A DNA stretch of 64,000 nucleotides from Austropuccinia psidii (Eukaryota; Basidiomycota; Pucciniomycetes; Pucciniales; Sphaerophragmiaceae). A model generated the notes under the pieces. It saw only the letters and a program-made list of their open reading frames with translations. It was not told where the DNA came from and searched no databases. Positions within the stretch are counted from its first letter, which is position 1. Every line of letters starts with the position of its first letter. Positions 12,486-24,563 of the stretch are shown one piece after another. The position numbers were made by a program, and so were the translations under genes. The DNA is taken from positions 38,082,437 to 38,146,436 of the forward strand of contig JALGQZ010000004.1 in NCBI GenBank assembly GCA_023105745.1. Direction: 5' to 3'.

Positions 12486-13290
12486 TTTTTGGTGATAATC
12501 CTGGATTAGTTTGTGCTTCTATAAGTGGTTTTGTCACAAATAGTTCTTTATGATTATCGTTCCTTGAAGGAAATATTGATATTTGTTTGAGAATAGGGGG
12601 GAAAGCAATTTTTCTTATTTTTTTTCTCCAATTGTAAGATATCTATCTTGATGGTCATTGATTTCAATACCCTAATTGTTCCATTAGCCATTTCCAGAAA
12701 TAATATGTTTTCAAGCTCAGTTATCCATTAATACTATCTATGTATTCATTCTCATAATCCCTGTTGGGTGTGGGAATAAAGGTTTAGTGTCTAATATAGC
12801 CAAAGGGTACCTATTATTACTGGCACTACTGAATTCTACACCTCCTATTGGTAATAAGCTGGTTGTCCATTGTTGAATTATGTTTTGAAGATAATCATTT
12901 CCTACACAAGTAAAAAATTCTCCTGTGTCCAGATTGAGTTTGGCTTATACATCATTCATCAAGATTGGTGTAATAAAAGATGATAAAGCTGTATAGCCTT
13001 TGCCTCTAGTGGGTTTGGTTTTACACATTCTGGAATCCTGCATATTGATCAACCTGTAGCAGTCCTCACTATATTGTGGTAAATGATTATGTACTTCAGT
13101 CACTTCAAATAGTACTGTGATATGTTTAATATGGCAATCTTCTACTTGTGTGTCATCAGAGATCTCAGAATCTGTGTCATATTCTTTTTTTCTCTTTAGT
13201 AGACTGAACTTATTCAATAACTTGAACTTCATTTATTTTTGACTTATTTGTAGAGGTGTTGGCTAATTGTGAGGTGCTCCCACATTTATA

Positions 13291-16200
13291 ACACTTAAAG
13301 AAAGGCCTTTCAGGTCTCCTATCTTCTCTAGAAGTCTTTTGAATAATTTCTTACTGAGAAGGGTTTCTGGTCCATATTTTAGCAATTATTTTCCTAGTAA
13401 TAATTTTTCCATTGCATGAATATAGTCCGCTATTGAGCAGGGTTCTGCACATCTTCATTTGAAAGAAGTTTCTATTTATCCTCCACATTTACTTGATATT
13501 TTCATATTAATAACCAAATCAGACATATCTAGGTGTAGGAAGATGGTCTTTCTTTTTTTTGAGGGGCAAGGTAAGTGGTTTTTCTTTTTCTGTGCTAAAA
13601 CTTGAACTTTAAAAATAATTTTAAATTTTGATTCTCCAGGAATTGTTGGCCGACTTCATGATTATCTCGGCTTTTCACCAAAGCCAATTCTTTCTGCTAT
13701 TGTATTGCCTCATTTTGTAATAGCATTTCTTGGAATTATTGGTAAGAAAAGAGTGTAATTCGAATAATCTGCTTTCATCAGGTATGTTAAAGTCCTCTTG
13801 AAGCGTATTAATTCTTCTAAATTCAATATGGTTATATTCTCCTTCATCAGATAATGTTGGCCATCATTCTAGTTTGGCAACATCTGTCAGGTTGAGTCTA
13901 TGATGAAGCTTATTAATAACCATTTACAAGCATTAACTAGGATGATAAAGGTTTAATAAAAGAATATTAAGTGATTTACTATTGAGTAATAGTGGTGGTG
14001 AGTGCTGTTGAAAGCCCTGGGTGCAGCTTTACCTGTTGGATTACCATAATAAAGATTGCAATAATTAAAATCAGAATTATACCTGATCATTTTCCAAGAG
14101 TATAGCTTTTTTTGACAGTTTTAATACATAGGAGTTCAAGATCAGGATTAGGAAGCCTTTTCTAGTGGAGAAAAGGTCCCTTTTTGTCCTAAAATTGGGT
14201 GAAAAGGCTTACAGAGCTTTCAATGTAGAGGAAGTGGAAATTTTTCACTTCCAAGGACTTTTCTGTGGTTTTCACAACGCCTTTATAGCCTAGATTGGGC
14301 TCAGATTTTTTTTTGAAACCACATCTGGGCCGGTTTCACTAATACAGGGTGAAAAGTTTCATTTGGGAACCACATAGCCCTTTTCTGACGTGTATGATGT
14401 GTAGAATTATGTACAAAACCTGTAAAGGGCCCCAGTATTGACCAAACTATGAGGTATTAAATTATAAACATGCTTCTTCATTGGTTTGAAAACTCATAAT
14501 CATAGTTATGGGAGAATATCCCACAGTAAGTCTGTATTGGTCTAACCGTGGGATTTTGACCTTGAAACTGCCATAAATGTTTCAGTTTTTGAGATATCAA
14601 GCTCAAATTTTGTTCATTGTATATCCCTGGATGTTTTCTACACAATGGTTCCTCATTTGACATGGTTATAATTAAATATGGCAAAGTTATGCCATGTACA
14701 AGATTTTTTGGACATATGTATGAGTTGCTTAAAATCTGTATGGAACTTGTTTTCACCATAACTTTTGTTCTATATCAGACATGGTGAAATGAATGGCGCC
14801 ATCAGATATCCCTGATTGTGCTCTTTCCAAAAGGCCCCACTTCAGGTATCTCACACTAAAACTGTAGAAGTTAGATGAGAGGTGAATATTTTATTTACCT
14901 TTATTTGACCTGATTTTGGTCATAGCTTCTGTAATTCTGGTGCTAGCTCAATTTGGTTGTTGTCATTGGATAGAACTCATTTAGAGATTCATTTTGAATA
15001 CCAATTTGATTGGTTTAAGCGTCTTCCTCTGGATTTCTGATGGGAGGTGAAAAATAAGGTTTATGCTCAGCAACAACTTTGAGCAGGAATAACTTTGTTA
15101 TTCCTTGTCATATGATGGTGAGACTTTTATATTTGGAAATGGATGAGTTACCTCTTGCTTTTGATACTTTTGTTAGCAGATTTGGCTCAGATCCATTCTT
15201 TGGTGGTATCTTGGCTCCGCCATTGGTTTATGGTATTTGGCTGTCATGCTTGTGCTCTGGTTTTGAGTCACAGGCTGACAACATCTTTTGCAGTAGTTCA
15301 GATTTTACCCTGAAAAGGGGGTTCAAGCTTTGAAAGAAGGTTTTCCTTCAGTTAAAGGTGTGGAGTGTCTGGGAATATAGATATCAGGCTCATAATTCTC
15401 ATGAATTTGATTAAATTGTGAAGTATCTTTTCCTCCATACTTTGCCCTCCATTATCACTTCTATCAATATGTGTGGAAAAAGGATTTGTGTTATGAACAA
15501 TATCCAAAACATGTTTTTTTGAATTTTTGAGTTGGCCATTGATATTATTGATAGAAATATTACCCAATTGCTCATTTTTTACCACAAATTTAATGTCAAC
15601 TCTGTCACATGTATTGGAAATGAACTGACTTATTGCAGCTGTCACTTGACACCATCCCTTGAATGTTCTGTCATCATTTCTTAATGAATTGAAATTTTAT
15701 TTTAATTTCTTTACTTATTTATCAAAATTGTTAAGTCTTACATCAATAATGGACTAAATATGTCTAGTTTCATCCATCATTTTTGTGGAACGGTCCTGTG
15801 TATTCTTTTGTTTCTCTTTGGCTGCAAGATCCATAAGAGTCCTTGCCATATTGAATACACTTTCCATGGTAGAACGGTCCAATTTTCAAATCCTGTACAC
15901 TTGTGGGCAAGTTCTTTGCCAATTGGCTTTATCTTTATAGTTCCTGGAACCTTTCTGTATCTTCTGACATCTTTTTGGCTTGTTTTGGGGAAGTTATGGA
16001 GTGTTTTATGCCACTGGTCCTCTCTTTGTCAAAATAGGGGTCATTTCCAGTTCCTTATTTTGGTATGAAGATAAAAAACTTTGATTCTTCCACAAAATCT
16101 TGATTCTTTTGACCTTGTCCTTGAAATGGAGTGTGCTACAACCTCCTAACAGTTCTTTTGTGTTCTCCTGACCCAGGAATCTCTTTTTGGGTAAGTAGGA

Positions 16201-16490
16201 GCTTGTAGTCCCCTGAAAAAGGCTTGGGCATATTTGATACTTGCATTCCTTAGTTTCTCTGTACTACTTTTGATACTGAAACTGATATGCTTCTATATCT
16301 GCCACTTGGAAATGATTCAAACTTTAAAACATTACCTTGAATCAGTTCAGGCTCAGAGTTTATGTGAAGGGTTTTTAGTACAGACATTGGGGGATGAAGG
16401 AAACTGTGGCATCCTTCAAATTTGCCTTTATTGAGGAAGGCCAACCAGTTCTGGGCCTGGTATTACATATTCTTTGTCCAGGTACCTCTT
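13291..16490 (-). pseudogene. F3 gag pseudogene, split by an F2 solo LTR
   Basis: The minus strand carries broken gag. Just before 13884 it reads SDEGEYNHIEF, then MRQYNSRKNWLW, which parallels GTGEYDHMEL and GRKNWPWWK of the F2 gag (60598-61410) and GEEEYDH of the gag at 43404. Upstream parts (15645-15352 and 16444-16250) keep open pieces of 97 and 64 residues. The F2 LTR at 13885-15280 sits inside it, flanked by ACATC on both sides. The N-terminal part is separated by the F3 solo LTR starting at 16491. Confidence 0.65.
13885..15280 (-). mobile_element. F2 solo LTR with perfect target-site duplication
   Basis: It starts TGTCAGGTTGAGTCTATGATG and ends CACAGGCTGACA, the same termini (TGTCAG/CTGACA inverted repeat) as the F2 LTR at 44791-46225. 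Both sides carry the 5-bp duplication ACATC (13880-13884 and 15281-15285). The LTR is 1396 bp, with no internal region attached, so it is a solo LTR from recombination. It interrupts the F3 gag. Confidence 0.92.
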
Positions 16491-17403
16491 TTCAAGATGT
16501 GTCTATGAAAAGCTTCATACTATTAATATTAATCAACATTACTATTACTGTTCTTAAGAAATAAAATAAAGAATTTCATCATAAGCACAATTACATAATT
16601 AATGACTTAATTATTTCTTTTACTTATCATACACTAATAGTTACCTTAACAGTAAGAAGTAATTGTCTACAAGAATTAATTAAAACAAGTATTTAATAAT
16701 AATGTAATTATTTCAAGATCTAATCATCTTTTCCAAGAACAACTATAAAGATATACTTTGAGAAGAACTATTACTAGAGAAAAAATTGAATAACTACTGA
16801 AGCCACTCATTAATACTTGAACAAAACCTTGAAAATAATTGGTAAATAGATTTGATGGTTATGTTGTGGATTTAAAGGATCAAAATTGCTTTATAACAAT
16901 AATAAAGCAATATAAAAGCTACATACTATTGAAAATAGTATATTTTAAGAAATTTTGCATATTTCTTATTGATTTGGAAAGATTTAAAACACTTAAGAAA
17001 AGAACTAACTAATACTTGTTTGTGCTAAAGATATGATTGAATAATAAGATGATTTTGAAAGAACAGTAAGGGGAGGCCTCTTTTAAGTCCATAAAGGCTT
17101 ACAGAGGTGTTCCACAGAGAAAAAGGAAAATCCAGTGAGCGGGAAAACAAGAATCCTGTTTGTATTATTGATTGCATCATCTTTTGTCACATAAGATTAA
17201 CATAACTACTTAATTGAAGCTTTTATGTGACTAACAACCCATTCATAGTTAAGAATAAAAGGATTAACAACTTTAAATCTTCTTTTATTTCAAACAAGGA
17301 TTAATTTATCAAATTTATTAATGTTCTTGGAGCTTTCATCACAGGTTTTACATTATGTAAATCTTTGAAGATTCAGTGTTTCAGGTGGAATCACCAACAA
17401 TGG

Positions 17404-18138
17404 TGTAACAACCACTAGCCAGGGGTAAGGGTATTCATACTTACACCCACTCAAACACCTCAAAACCAGAAAATCCACTGTTTGTATCAGAATTCAGTTT
17501 CAGAAATCTTCCTTGCTGAAACATGCATACAGTCTGGTCCATCAATACAGCCTGTCAACTTCTGTACAGGTTGTAATTACCCAATACAGTTTGGATACAT
17601 CATCCTGAAACTGTATGATCACTCAAGACCACCACACCTCTTGTACAGGTTCTGTACAGCCATACAGGACCTGTATTGGGCATACTCCATTCAACCATCA
17701 ATCATTCTCATGAAAATTATTTTTCTGGATAAGGGATGGTGATTCTAACATATACCAGCCCCTCTTTCTCCCCCTGGGGACTTCTCCCCAGTTAATTAAT
17801 TCAGTTTATTGGTTATTTTGTAAATATTTTTAGCCTTATTTTGGTTAATATATTGCTTGAATTTTAATTTAGTCTTTGCATTTTTTTCTTCACCTGTACA
17901 GTATGAGTTGGGTGGCCATATCCTTATTAAACCTTCTCTTTCCATTACAACAGGTTGAAACAGTGGAATTGGACTTGTTTGTGGTTGGCTCTTTTACTTC
18001 TTACTCTTATTATTCTGTTGCTTTTCATCTCATTAAACTCTCAAGTGTGTCTTCCATTTACAATATCTCAAGCCTGCCATAAGTAAGTCCCAGTTTACTG
18101 CATTCCAGGCCCCTTCACTTAGAAGAGCCCCTGTGACA
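17404..18138 (+). mobile_element. F1-A 5' LTR
   Basis: 735 bp, TGT...ACA. It contains several TGTACAGG/CTGTAC motifs (about 17570-17680), a TATA-like CATATACC (17749-17756), a CTGGGGA/TCCCCAG hairpin, and AGTTAATTAATT at 17790. The last is the probable self-primer, complementary to the site just after the LTR, and carries one substitution (TTCA for TTTA). Confidence 0.93.
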
Positions 18139-18153
18139 TTAAATTAATTAACT
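18139..18153 (+). promoter_or_regulatory. F1-A primer-binding site, self-priming type
   Basis: TTAAATTAATTAACT directly abuts the 5' LTR. It does not start TGG, as a tRNA-primed site would. Its reverse complement matches AGTTAATTAATTTA in the 3' LTR (28913-28926) at 14 of 14 bases, and the 5' LTR copy (17790-17803) at 13 of 14. This is the geometry of Tf1-type self-priming. The match being AT-rich lowers certainty. Confidence 0.6.
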
Positions 18154-18819
18154 CATATTTTATTCTTTTTTTTATTCATTTAAATTCATTTCTCTCATTC
18201 TTCAAACTATGACTCTTTATTATTTTATGATTCTTCATTATTATGATTTCTCTCTCACTCATTTTATCCAAATGAAACTTGATTCTTCTCATTCCTTAAC
18301 CATTGCTAACCATCCAAATTTAATCTTAAATTTTGATCAAATGAAATTTTCCTTTTTTTTGCTTATTCAGGTCTTATTAGAAATTTTTATTGATTGGTTG
18401 ATTGATTGGGGTTATATTGGTTATTGATTCAGAGATTCCAGATTCTGTTGGATTAGATTAATTCACTGATTTGAATTGCTAAAGAAACTGATTATCCTCA
18501 AGAATTAATTTGAGTCTTGATTGACTTATTCATAAAGACATTGAGCTGATTTCTGAAGATATTGATAGATTGATTGATTCCTCAAGACATTCAATTTTAT
18601 TGAAGATATCAATTGATTATTGATTATTGAATTCTTCAACGTTCATTGATATTTGATTTGAGTTGACTTTTGATATTGACTGAATTTATTGAATTTGATT
18701 TCAACTCAAGACTTTTGATCAATTCCTCAAGATTCAGCAAGTATTTCATTGATATTGATTTGGCCAAGCTTTGATTCCTTATTTTCAAGTACCATCAAGT
18801 CATTTCTTATTCTTTCATA

Positions 18820-20130
18820 ATTCCAGTTCAGAATAGCCCCCAGCCAAGAATACAAGATCTCAGAGACATTAAGCTGCTCTTACTCCTACAGAAAGGGCTC
18901 CTCTTGACTGCACATCATCAATTCATCAGCTGAGTGCAAATTTGGAGAAAGGACCACCAATGGAAGGAGAAGCACCCTTCAGAAGACGAGGTGTGAGGTG
19001 AAGAAGATCAAGAGCATTCTTGGGCTTGTTGAGTGGTTATCCAACCATTTCTCAAGGGCCTAGAGGTAGATTGGGGGAAGCTGAAAATGAAGAGGGGGAG
19101 GAGTCTGAGGAAACTGAAGTGGCAGGTGCCTTGGCAGGTGCCCCTGAGGCTTCTGAAGCTACAAATCTAGCCCATTCTAAACAACCTTTTTTCTCTCAAG
19201 CTGAACCAAATTGTTTCAAGATGATGGAGTAGATGACTCAATTCATGGGGAAACTCACTCAAGCAGTTTCTCCCTGGGACAATTCCAAAGCCCTGGAAGT
19301 CAAGACTCCATCAATGAAGACACATGAGTCTTTTGATTTTACTCAAGGCCATAAATTGAGAGGTTTCATCCAATCCTGTCAATTGATTTTCCATAATGAT
19401 CCAGCAAACCTCTTGTCTGACAGGAAGAACGTTCTTTATGCAACTTCTTTTCTCACTGGTAGAGCTGGAGAATGGATTGAACCCTACCTCTCAAATATCT
19501 CCAATGAATATCCTTCCTACCTCCTCAACAATTGGAAGTTATTTTAAACCCAATTATTCACTTTGTTTGGTGATCCCAATGAAGTCAGGAAAGCTGAACA
19601 AGAGTTGGACAATTTGAGGATGGAGGAAGGTGGTCATTTGTCCTTGTACATTGCTGATTTTAGAAGCTTAATGTCAAGAATTGGAGATTTGGGAGAAAGG
19701 GTTTACATTTATGTTTATAGAAGAGGATTTGAATCATGATAATTATACCAAGTGTCTTCTCACCCTGGAGCTTTTCAAACTCTTCAAGAGCTCATGGATG
19801 TCACCTTAGAATTAGATACCAGTTAACATGAGAGGCAGAAGGAAAATTGTGGAAACCAATAAAAGAAGCCTCCTGTCCCTGGATCCAATCCCTCAAGGCC
19901 TCCTCAAGGCTCTTCTTCAAAAAGACCTCACCATAAGAAGAATAAGAAGGGAAATAAATTTCAATCTTCAAGGGACAAGCCTCATGATGCTCTCCTCAAT
20001 AAGAACAATAAATTAATTGGTTCTGAAAAGGAGAGGAGGATTAAAGAAGGTTTATGTACTTAATGTGGTGCAAAATACCCAATTAAAAAATGCTTCAAGA
20101 GACCCCAGAACAAGCCTGGATGATCAGGAG
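18820..20130 (+). pseudogene. F1-A gag pseudogene
   Basis: Capsid/nucleocapsid precursor of the F1 element, normally forming the particle that packages its RNA. The expected start codon reads ATT (18820-18822) where F1-B has ATG at the same place. Recognisable parts are KTPSMKTHESFD (about 19300), RGFIQSCQLIFHNDP and LYATSFLTGRAGEWIEPYLSN (to about 19500), in step with the F1-B gag at 48620-49558. A stop at 19230-19232 and another at 19545 break the frame. The C-terminal zinc knuckle (20055-20093) is damaged twice: a TAA stands between the first two cysteines, and Tyr replaces the His. Confidence 0.9.
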
Positions 20131-20239
20131 GCTTCCCTATCAAGCAGGGAAAAGCCTGAGTGGGACTCATGATGTTTTCAATTGTTCTCACTTATTTCCT
20201 TCAAGAGCACAATTGTGCACTCTGAATACTAGTGTCAAG

Positions 20240-20600
20240 AAATCTTTAAAATTTCTTATTTTTTCTTCTGTCTCTGATATTTTTTAAAGTATTCCCATTT
20301 TTTCTGGTCCTACAAATTCTTTTATGGAAAAGAATTTTGTTCTCAAGTACCAATTAACTGTGTCAGAGCTCCCTAAAAAGATTCCTCTTTTCATTCTGGA
20401 TTAAAATGAATCCCCAGCCTTGTTCATCATTCATGATACCAAGTGGGAAGTTGAAAGTCCTTCCTTCCCAAGTTTTGAATGGGACTTTTTTATCATAGAT
20501 TCACATAAGGCAGTGGACCTCATATTGGGCTATGATTTCCTCTACCATTTTAATCCCATTATTGATTGAAAACATTAATTGATCACCTAATATTCTAGTC
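20240..20600 (+). pseudogene. F1-A aspartic protease pseudogene
   Basis: This aligns with the F1-B protease. The active-site stretch reads S-I-P-I-F-S-G-P-T-N-S-F (from 20288), where F1-B has ILIDSGATSSF, so the catalytic Asp is Phe (20300-20302) and the Gly-Ala turn is Gly-Pro. A downstream LGYDFLYHFNPIID stretch near 20527-20567 matches the second flap/domain. Stop codons follow. It would have cut the Gag-Pol polyprotein. Confidence 0.8.
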
Positions 20601-20884
20601 ATAAGGATTCTAGTGGTATTAAATCTTCTACTAGTAATAAATTTGCCACTGCTGTAAACGGTGTTTCTCTGGTTGGTGAACTTAAGACACCTTCCCTTCC
20701 ATCATTCCCTCTCAGTAATTACTTCCATCAAGAGATAAAGTCTTCTTGGAGATAAAGGATGTTGGAGAAGATGTTGCTATATCTTCACTTCACCTCTTTC
20801 AAGGGGATATGGACCTACCTCCTTTATCCTTTCATGCCTTCCTGGAGGAGCAGTGGGATGAGAAGGAAGAGCCAGAAGAGATTG

Positions 20885-22260
20885 AATCTGTGTTGAAGGT
20901 AGTTCCTCTTGCTTATCACCAATATTTGGATGTTTTCTCCCAGCTTAAAGCGGAGGAACTTCCCCCACACCGCCCCTGTGATAATCATATCAAATTGGAA
21001 TGTCTTCTACCTCCAGTTGGTGGTAGCTACTCATTCTAAAATCAAGAGTCAGAAGCACTACAGGCCTAAATTTCATAGAATTTAGAGAAAGGTTCCATAA
21101 AGCCAAACTCCTCTCCAACAGGAGCACCTGTCCTTTTTGTTAAGAAAAAGGATGGTGTCCTTTGTTCGTGTGTTGACTGCAACAAACTCAATTCTGTCAC
21201 TAGGAAAAACAGGTATCCTAGTCCTCCTATGAACCAGCTTCTTACCAAATTCAATGGTTCCACTATCTTCTTCAAGATAGATCTGTGTGGTGCATATTAT
21301 CTCCTGAGAATCAAAGAGGGGCATGATCATTTAACTTCCTTCAGAACCAAATATGGTAGTTATGATTATTGTGTTATGCCATTTGGCCTTACAAATTCTC
21401 CTGCTTTTTTCCAGAATCTTTTGAATGATATATTTGCAAAGTCCTTGGACATGTTTGTTGTAGTTTATTTATATGATATTATGATCTTCTCTAGTTCTTA
21501 GGAGGAACATGTCAGACATGTGGCCTCTCTCCTCCAAAGACTGAGGGACAATAACTTTTTTTCTAAAGTCTAAAAGTGTGTATTCCATGCCTCAAGTGTG
21601 GAATACTTGGACTATGTTTCCTCAAGTGATGGTATCAAGATGTATTCTTCAGAAGTTCAACAAATCCTCAATTAGCCACATCCCATGAACATCAAATCCC
21701 TTCAATCTTTCCTTGGCTTTGGCAACTTCTATTGTTTCATTAAAAATTACCGTAAAAAATCACTGCTCTCACTTTCCTCCTCAAAAAAGACTCTCCTTTT
21801 ATCTCCAATGAGGAAGCTCTTAGTCAGTTTCAAATACTCAAAGAAGCTTTCACCACTGCTCCCATCATCTCTCATTTCAATTCTTCTCTACCAACTATTG
21901 TAGAGACCATTTTGTCTTATTATGGCTTGGGTTATGTACTGACTCAGGTGAATGACTCAGGAAAGAATCCCATTGCATTTGTTGATTGAAAGCTTCTACA
22001 AGCTGAGCTGAACTATCAAATTCATTACAAAGAACTCCTTGGCATATTTTGGGCTCTCAAGCTCTGGAGGGCTTCTTTTCTTTATCTTTCCAATCCTTTT
22101 GAGGTCTTTACAGACCCCTCTTCTCTTCAGTATTTCATGTCTTCTAAAGTTCTTACTTGTTGTCAGGCCTCTGGGGCTGAATTGCTTTCTCAGTTTCATT
22201 TCACTATCACTTTCCGACCAGGAAGACTGGCCACTTTACCAGATGCCTTGTTGAATTGGG
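20885..22260 (+). pseudogene. F1-A reverse transcriptase and RNase H pseudogene
   Basis: RT motifs can be read in pieces: GAPVLFVKKKDG (about 21124), NRYPSPPMNQLL, TIFFKIDLCGAYYLLRI, KYGSYDYCVMPFGLTNSPAFFQNL, then VVYLYDIMIFSSS. The catalytic YLDD is YLYD, with the first Asp changed to Tyr by a TAT at 21472-21474. RNase H follows in several frames (SFLGFGNFYCFIKNY at about 21705, then RPGRLATLPDALLNWDN at about 22217-22267). Stops at 21061, 21500 and 21571 and frameshifts break it. It would copy element RNA into DNA and remove the RNA strand. Confidence 0.9.
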
Positions 22261-23480
22261 ACAACCTGTACCCAGAGAGGGGGATGGACTTCATCAGAAA
22301 GAATCATCAAAATTTTCATCAAGTCATAAAGCAAGATGGAATTCAAGAGTCAAGATTCTTCTCAATTAAGGCTGAAATATTCTCAGATTTATTTGAACAG
22401 ATTCAAAAAGAAGTATGTCCAGACAAATACCACAAGGAAATACTCAAGCAACTAGCAAGGGGTGAATCAGTTTCAGATTATTCTCTTGAGCCTCAAGCCA
22501 ACTTATTGTTATTCAAAGATAGAGTGTGTTTCCCAAGAATTGAAGAAATCCAACCCAATATTCTTCAAAAGCGTCATGACTCACCATTGGATGGCCATCC
22601 TGGCCAGGAGAAGATTGTCAAGCGCATCAAGAGGGATTTTTATGGGGCTGGCATGACCAATTCATTAAGGACTATGTCTCCTCATTTCAGCAATTTTTAA
22701 GAAACAAGAACATTTGTCATAAGAAGTTTGAATTAGTAACGCCTCTTCAAATTCCATCTGGTCCTTGTAATTCATTATCAATCAACTTTAACACTCAATT
22801 GCCCTTGTCAAACAACTTTGATTAAATTCTAGTAGTTGTAGACAGGTTCTCAAAAATGGCAATCTTCATTCCAACTTATGGAACAATCCCTGCCCTGGAC
22901 TTAACTCAAATATTCATTAACCATGTCTTTTCCAAACATGGTCTTCCAGCCAGTATTGTTAGTAATAGAGGATATTTATTTGTTTTATCATTTTGGACTC
23001 AATTATGTCAGAAGCTCAAGTCATCAAGAGATCTATCAACTGCATTTCACCCTGAAACAGATGGACAGACAGAGAGGGTAAAGCAGATTCTAGACATGTA
23101 TCTTTGGATGTATGTCAGTTACCATCAAGATGACTGGCACACCTGGCTCCCTCTGGCTGAATTTGCCTATAATAATGCAGAACACTCATCAACAAAGCAA
23201 TCACCTTTTTTCACCAGTTATGGGAGAAATCCCAGCTTTGACTCAATCCATATTTCTCAAGACTCACCTGCTGGAAAGCTATCAAAAAAACTCCAATCAG
23301 TACAGCAAGGGGTCAAAGAAGAGTTAGAGTCTGCAATAAGGAAATTCAAGAAATATGCAGATAGAAATAGGACAATTTCACCTTATTTCCAACCTGGGGA
23401 CAAATTATGGCCAGACTCCAAGAATATCAAGACCACAAGACCCACCAAGAAGCTTTCAGAAATATGACTGGGACCCTTTG
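22261..23480 (+). pseudogene. F1-A integrase pseudogene
   Basis: Open pieces at 22137-22700 and 22856-23467 cover the N-terminal zinc region (DSPLDGHPGQEK) and the DDE core. Both catalytic aspartates have become asparagine: INFNTQLP has AAC at 22784-22786 and VSNRGYL has AAT at 22964-22966. F1-B keeps Asp at both places. The Glu in DGQTERVKQ survives. The zinc-binding cysteines are missing. A stop at about 23465 precedes a GPFEVLKKIG stretch of the C-terminal GPY/F module. Confidence 0.9.
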
Positions 23481-23521
23481 AAGTTCTGAAGAAGATTGGC
23501 AGACATGCATATCACCTGAAG

Positions 23522-23899
23522 TTGCCTCAAAAATGGAAATCAGTTCACCCTGTCGTCCACATGTCATTACTAGAATTAGTCAAGCATTCAAGTATCCCAA
23601 ATAAAAATCAATTGCCACCACCACCAATCCTATTGGAGGAACAAGAAGAATGGGAAGTGGCTCAGGTTCTGGACTCAAAACTCAAAAGAGGTAAATTATG
23701 GTATCTTTTAGAGTGGAAAGGATTCAGTGAAGACCCAGAAATAGGAATGTGGGAACAAGATTCCAACCTTACCAACTCACCAAAGCTTTTCAAAGATTTC
23801 CGCTCATTGTATCCTGACAATCCTGGCCCAAATACCTCAGGAGTTTATTCATGGTGCTTGGTGGGGATTGGAAGTTATGAAAGTAAGTTCCTCTCTTGA
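23522..23899 (+). pseudogene. F1-A integrase tail with chromodomain
   Basis: A 125-residue open frame starts in the GPY/F module (HPVVHMSLLELVKHS) and ends in a chromodomain: EEWEVAQVLDSKLKRGK, LWYLLEWKGFSEDPE, then MWEQDSNL. Such domains at the integrase C terminus define chromoviruses and steer insertion toward marked chromatin. The domain is still fully open here, though cut off from the rest of pol by stops. The aromatic positions W and Y/W of the methyl-lysine cage are present. Confidence 0.85.
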
Positions 23900-24280
23900 C
23901 ATGTACCTTTAAGGGGTTATTCTACCCAAATATGTTGTAAGAATCCCCTTGGCCACTTTGTGAGCACTTGTCAATTTCTGTGGACAGGTTTAGAAGACCT
24001 TGAAACATAAATACCCTAAAATTTGGACCTTTCTTCAAGATATGGCCAAATTCTCTCTTTGCTTTACTATTTTCTTTTTCTTTCATATTTTATTATTCCA
24101 AATTATGCCATTCATTATTATTCAAGACATTCCTTAATTAAAATTCATTTATGGCAAAGTTTCTATTCTATTATGGTGCTTGGTGAGGAGTGGAAGTTAT
24201 GAAAGTAAGTCCCATCTCCTGGTATGCATCCCTGAGGGTTCTACTTCTTGTAAAACATCACCTTGGCCACTCTGTGAGCA
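23850..24280 (+). repeat. Pair of about 110-bp direct repeats after F1-A pol
   Basis: Copies at about 23850-23966 and 24172-24280 share ATGGTGCTTGGTG, GGAAGTTATGAAAGTAAGT, GGGTTATTCTAC/GGGTTCTACT, CCTTGGCCACT and TGTGAGCA. The same pair, with similar spacing, is in F1-B (53423-53540 and 53764-53872). A long CT-rich tract follows (about 24355-24450). It lies between the end of pol and the end of the antisense gene. Confidence 0.75.
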
Positions 24281-24563
24281 TTGAAAGCTTGACTTTTTTT
24301 TAGAAAATCCTTGGCCAAAATCAAGCAACATATCACAAGAAGGACAAACCTCAGGAATTTCTTTATTCTTTCTGTATCTCTCTTTCTCTTTCTTTTTCTC
24401 TCATTTTCTTTCTTTATTTACTTGTTCAATTTTTTCTCTTATTCTTTAAAGCAGAAGCATCCCCTCTCATGTTATGTATTGGGAGTTTCATTTAATTTTT
24501 ATTTTTAGTATTTTATAAGAGTGTGGATAGAAGTCAAACCAAACACGAACAAGGAAAAGGAAA

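Larger units (their letters stand above)
9455..13290 (-). pseudogene. F3 pol pseudogene (zinc knuckle, protease, RT, RNase H, integrase, chromodomain)
   Basis: This is a minus-strand Ty3/gypsy polyprotein in many frames, following the F2 pol at 60548-46247 in order. From its start there is a damaged zinc knuckle (CYKCGST, then no H or final C, about 13285), and a protease site reading LNLDTGEFF with DTG instead of DSG (about 12930). RT pieces at 12485-11806 keep DRYPIPRAPETF, a GIKNAPSPYQRMM stretch and the catalytic YFDD. RNase H is scrambled (about 11700-11000). The integrase core at 10408-10106 has CDREPKF and TDG, but VGR where the catalytic Glu would be expected. A chromodomain-like end (YLSRYRNQ, then DEWLEESDIP) sits at about 9600-9455. 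Stops and frameshifts throughout show long decay. Confidence 0.85.

Noticed and set aside
14478..14759. 93-residue minus frame seen again near 63764-63979
   Set aside because: It recurs because both lie in F2 LTRs; it has no protein motif and is broken in other copies.
13885..15280. Treating this LTR as part of a full F2 element together with the minus-strand pol at 9455-13290
   Set aside because: Perfect ACATC duplications on both sides and gag sequence on both sides show an isolated solo LTR; the flanking pol belongs to F3.
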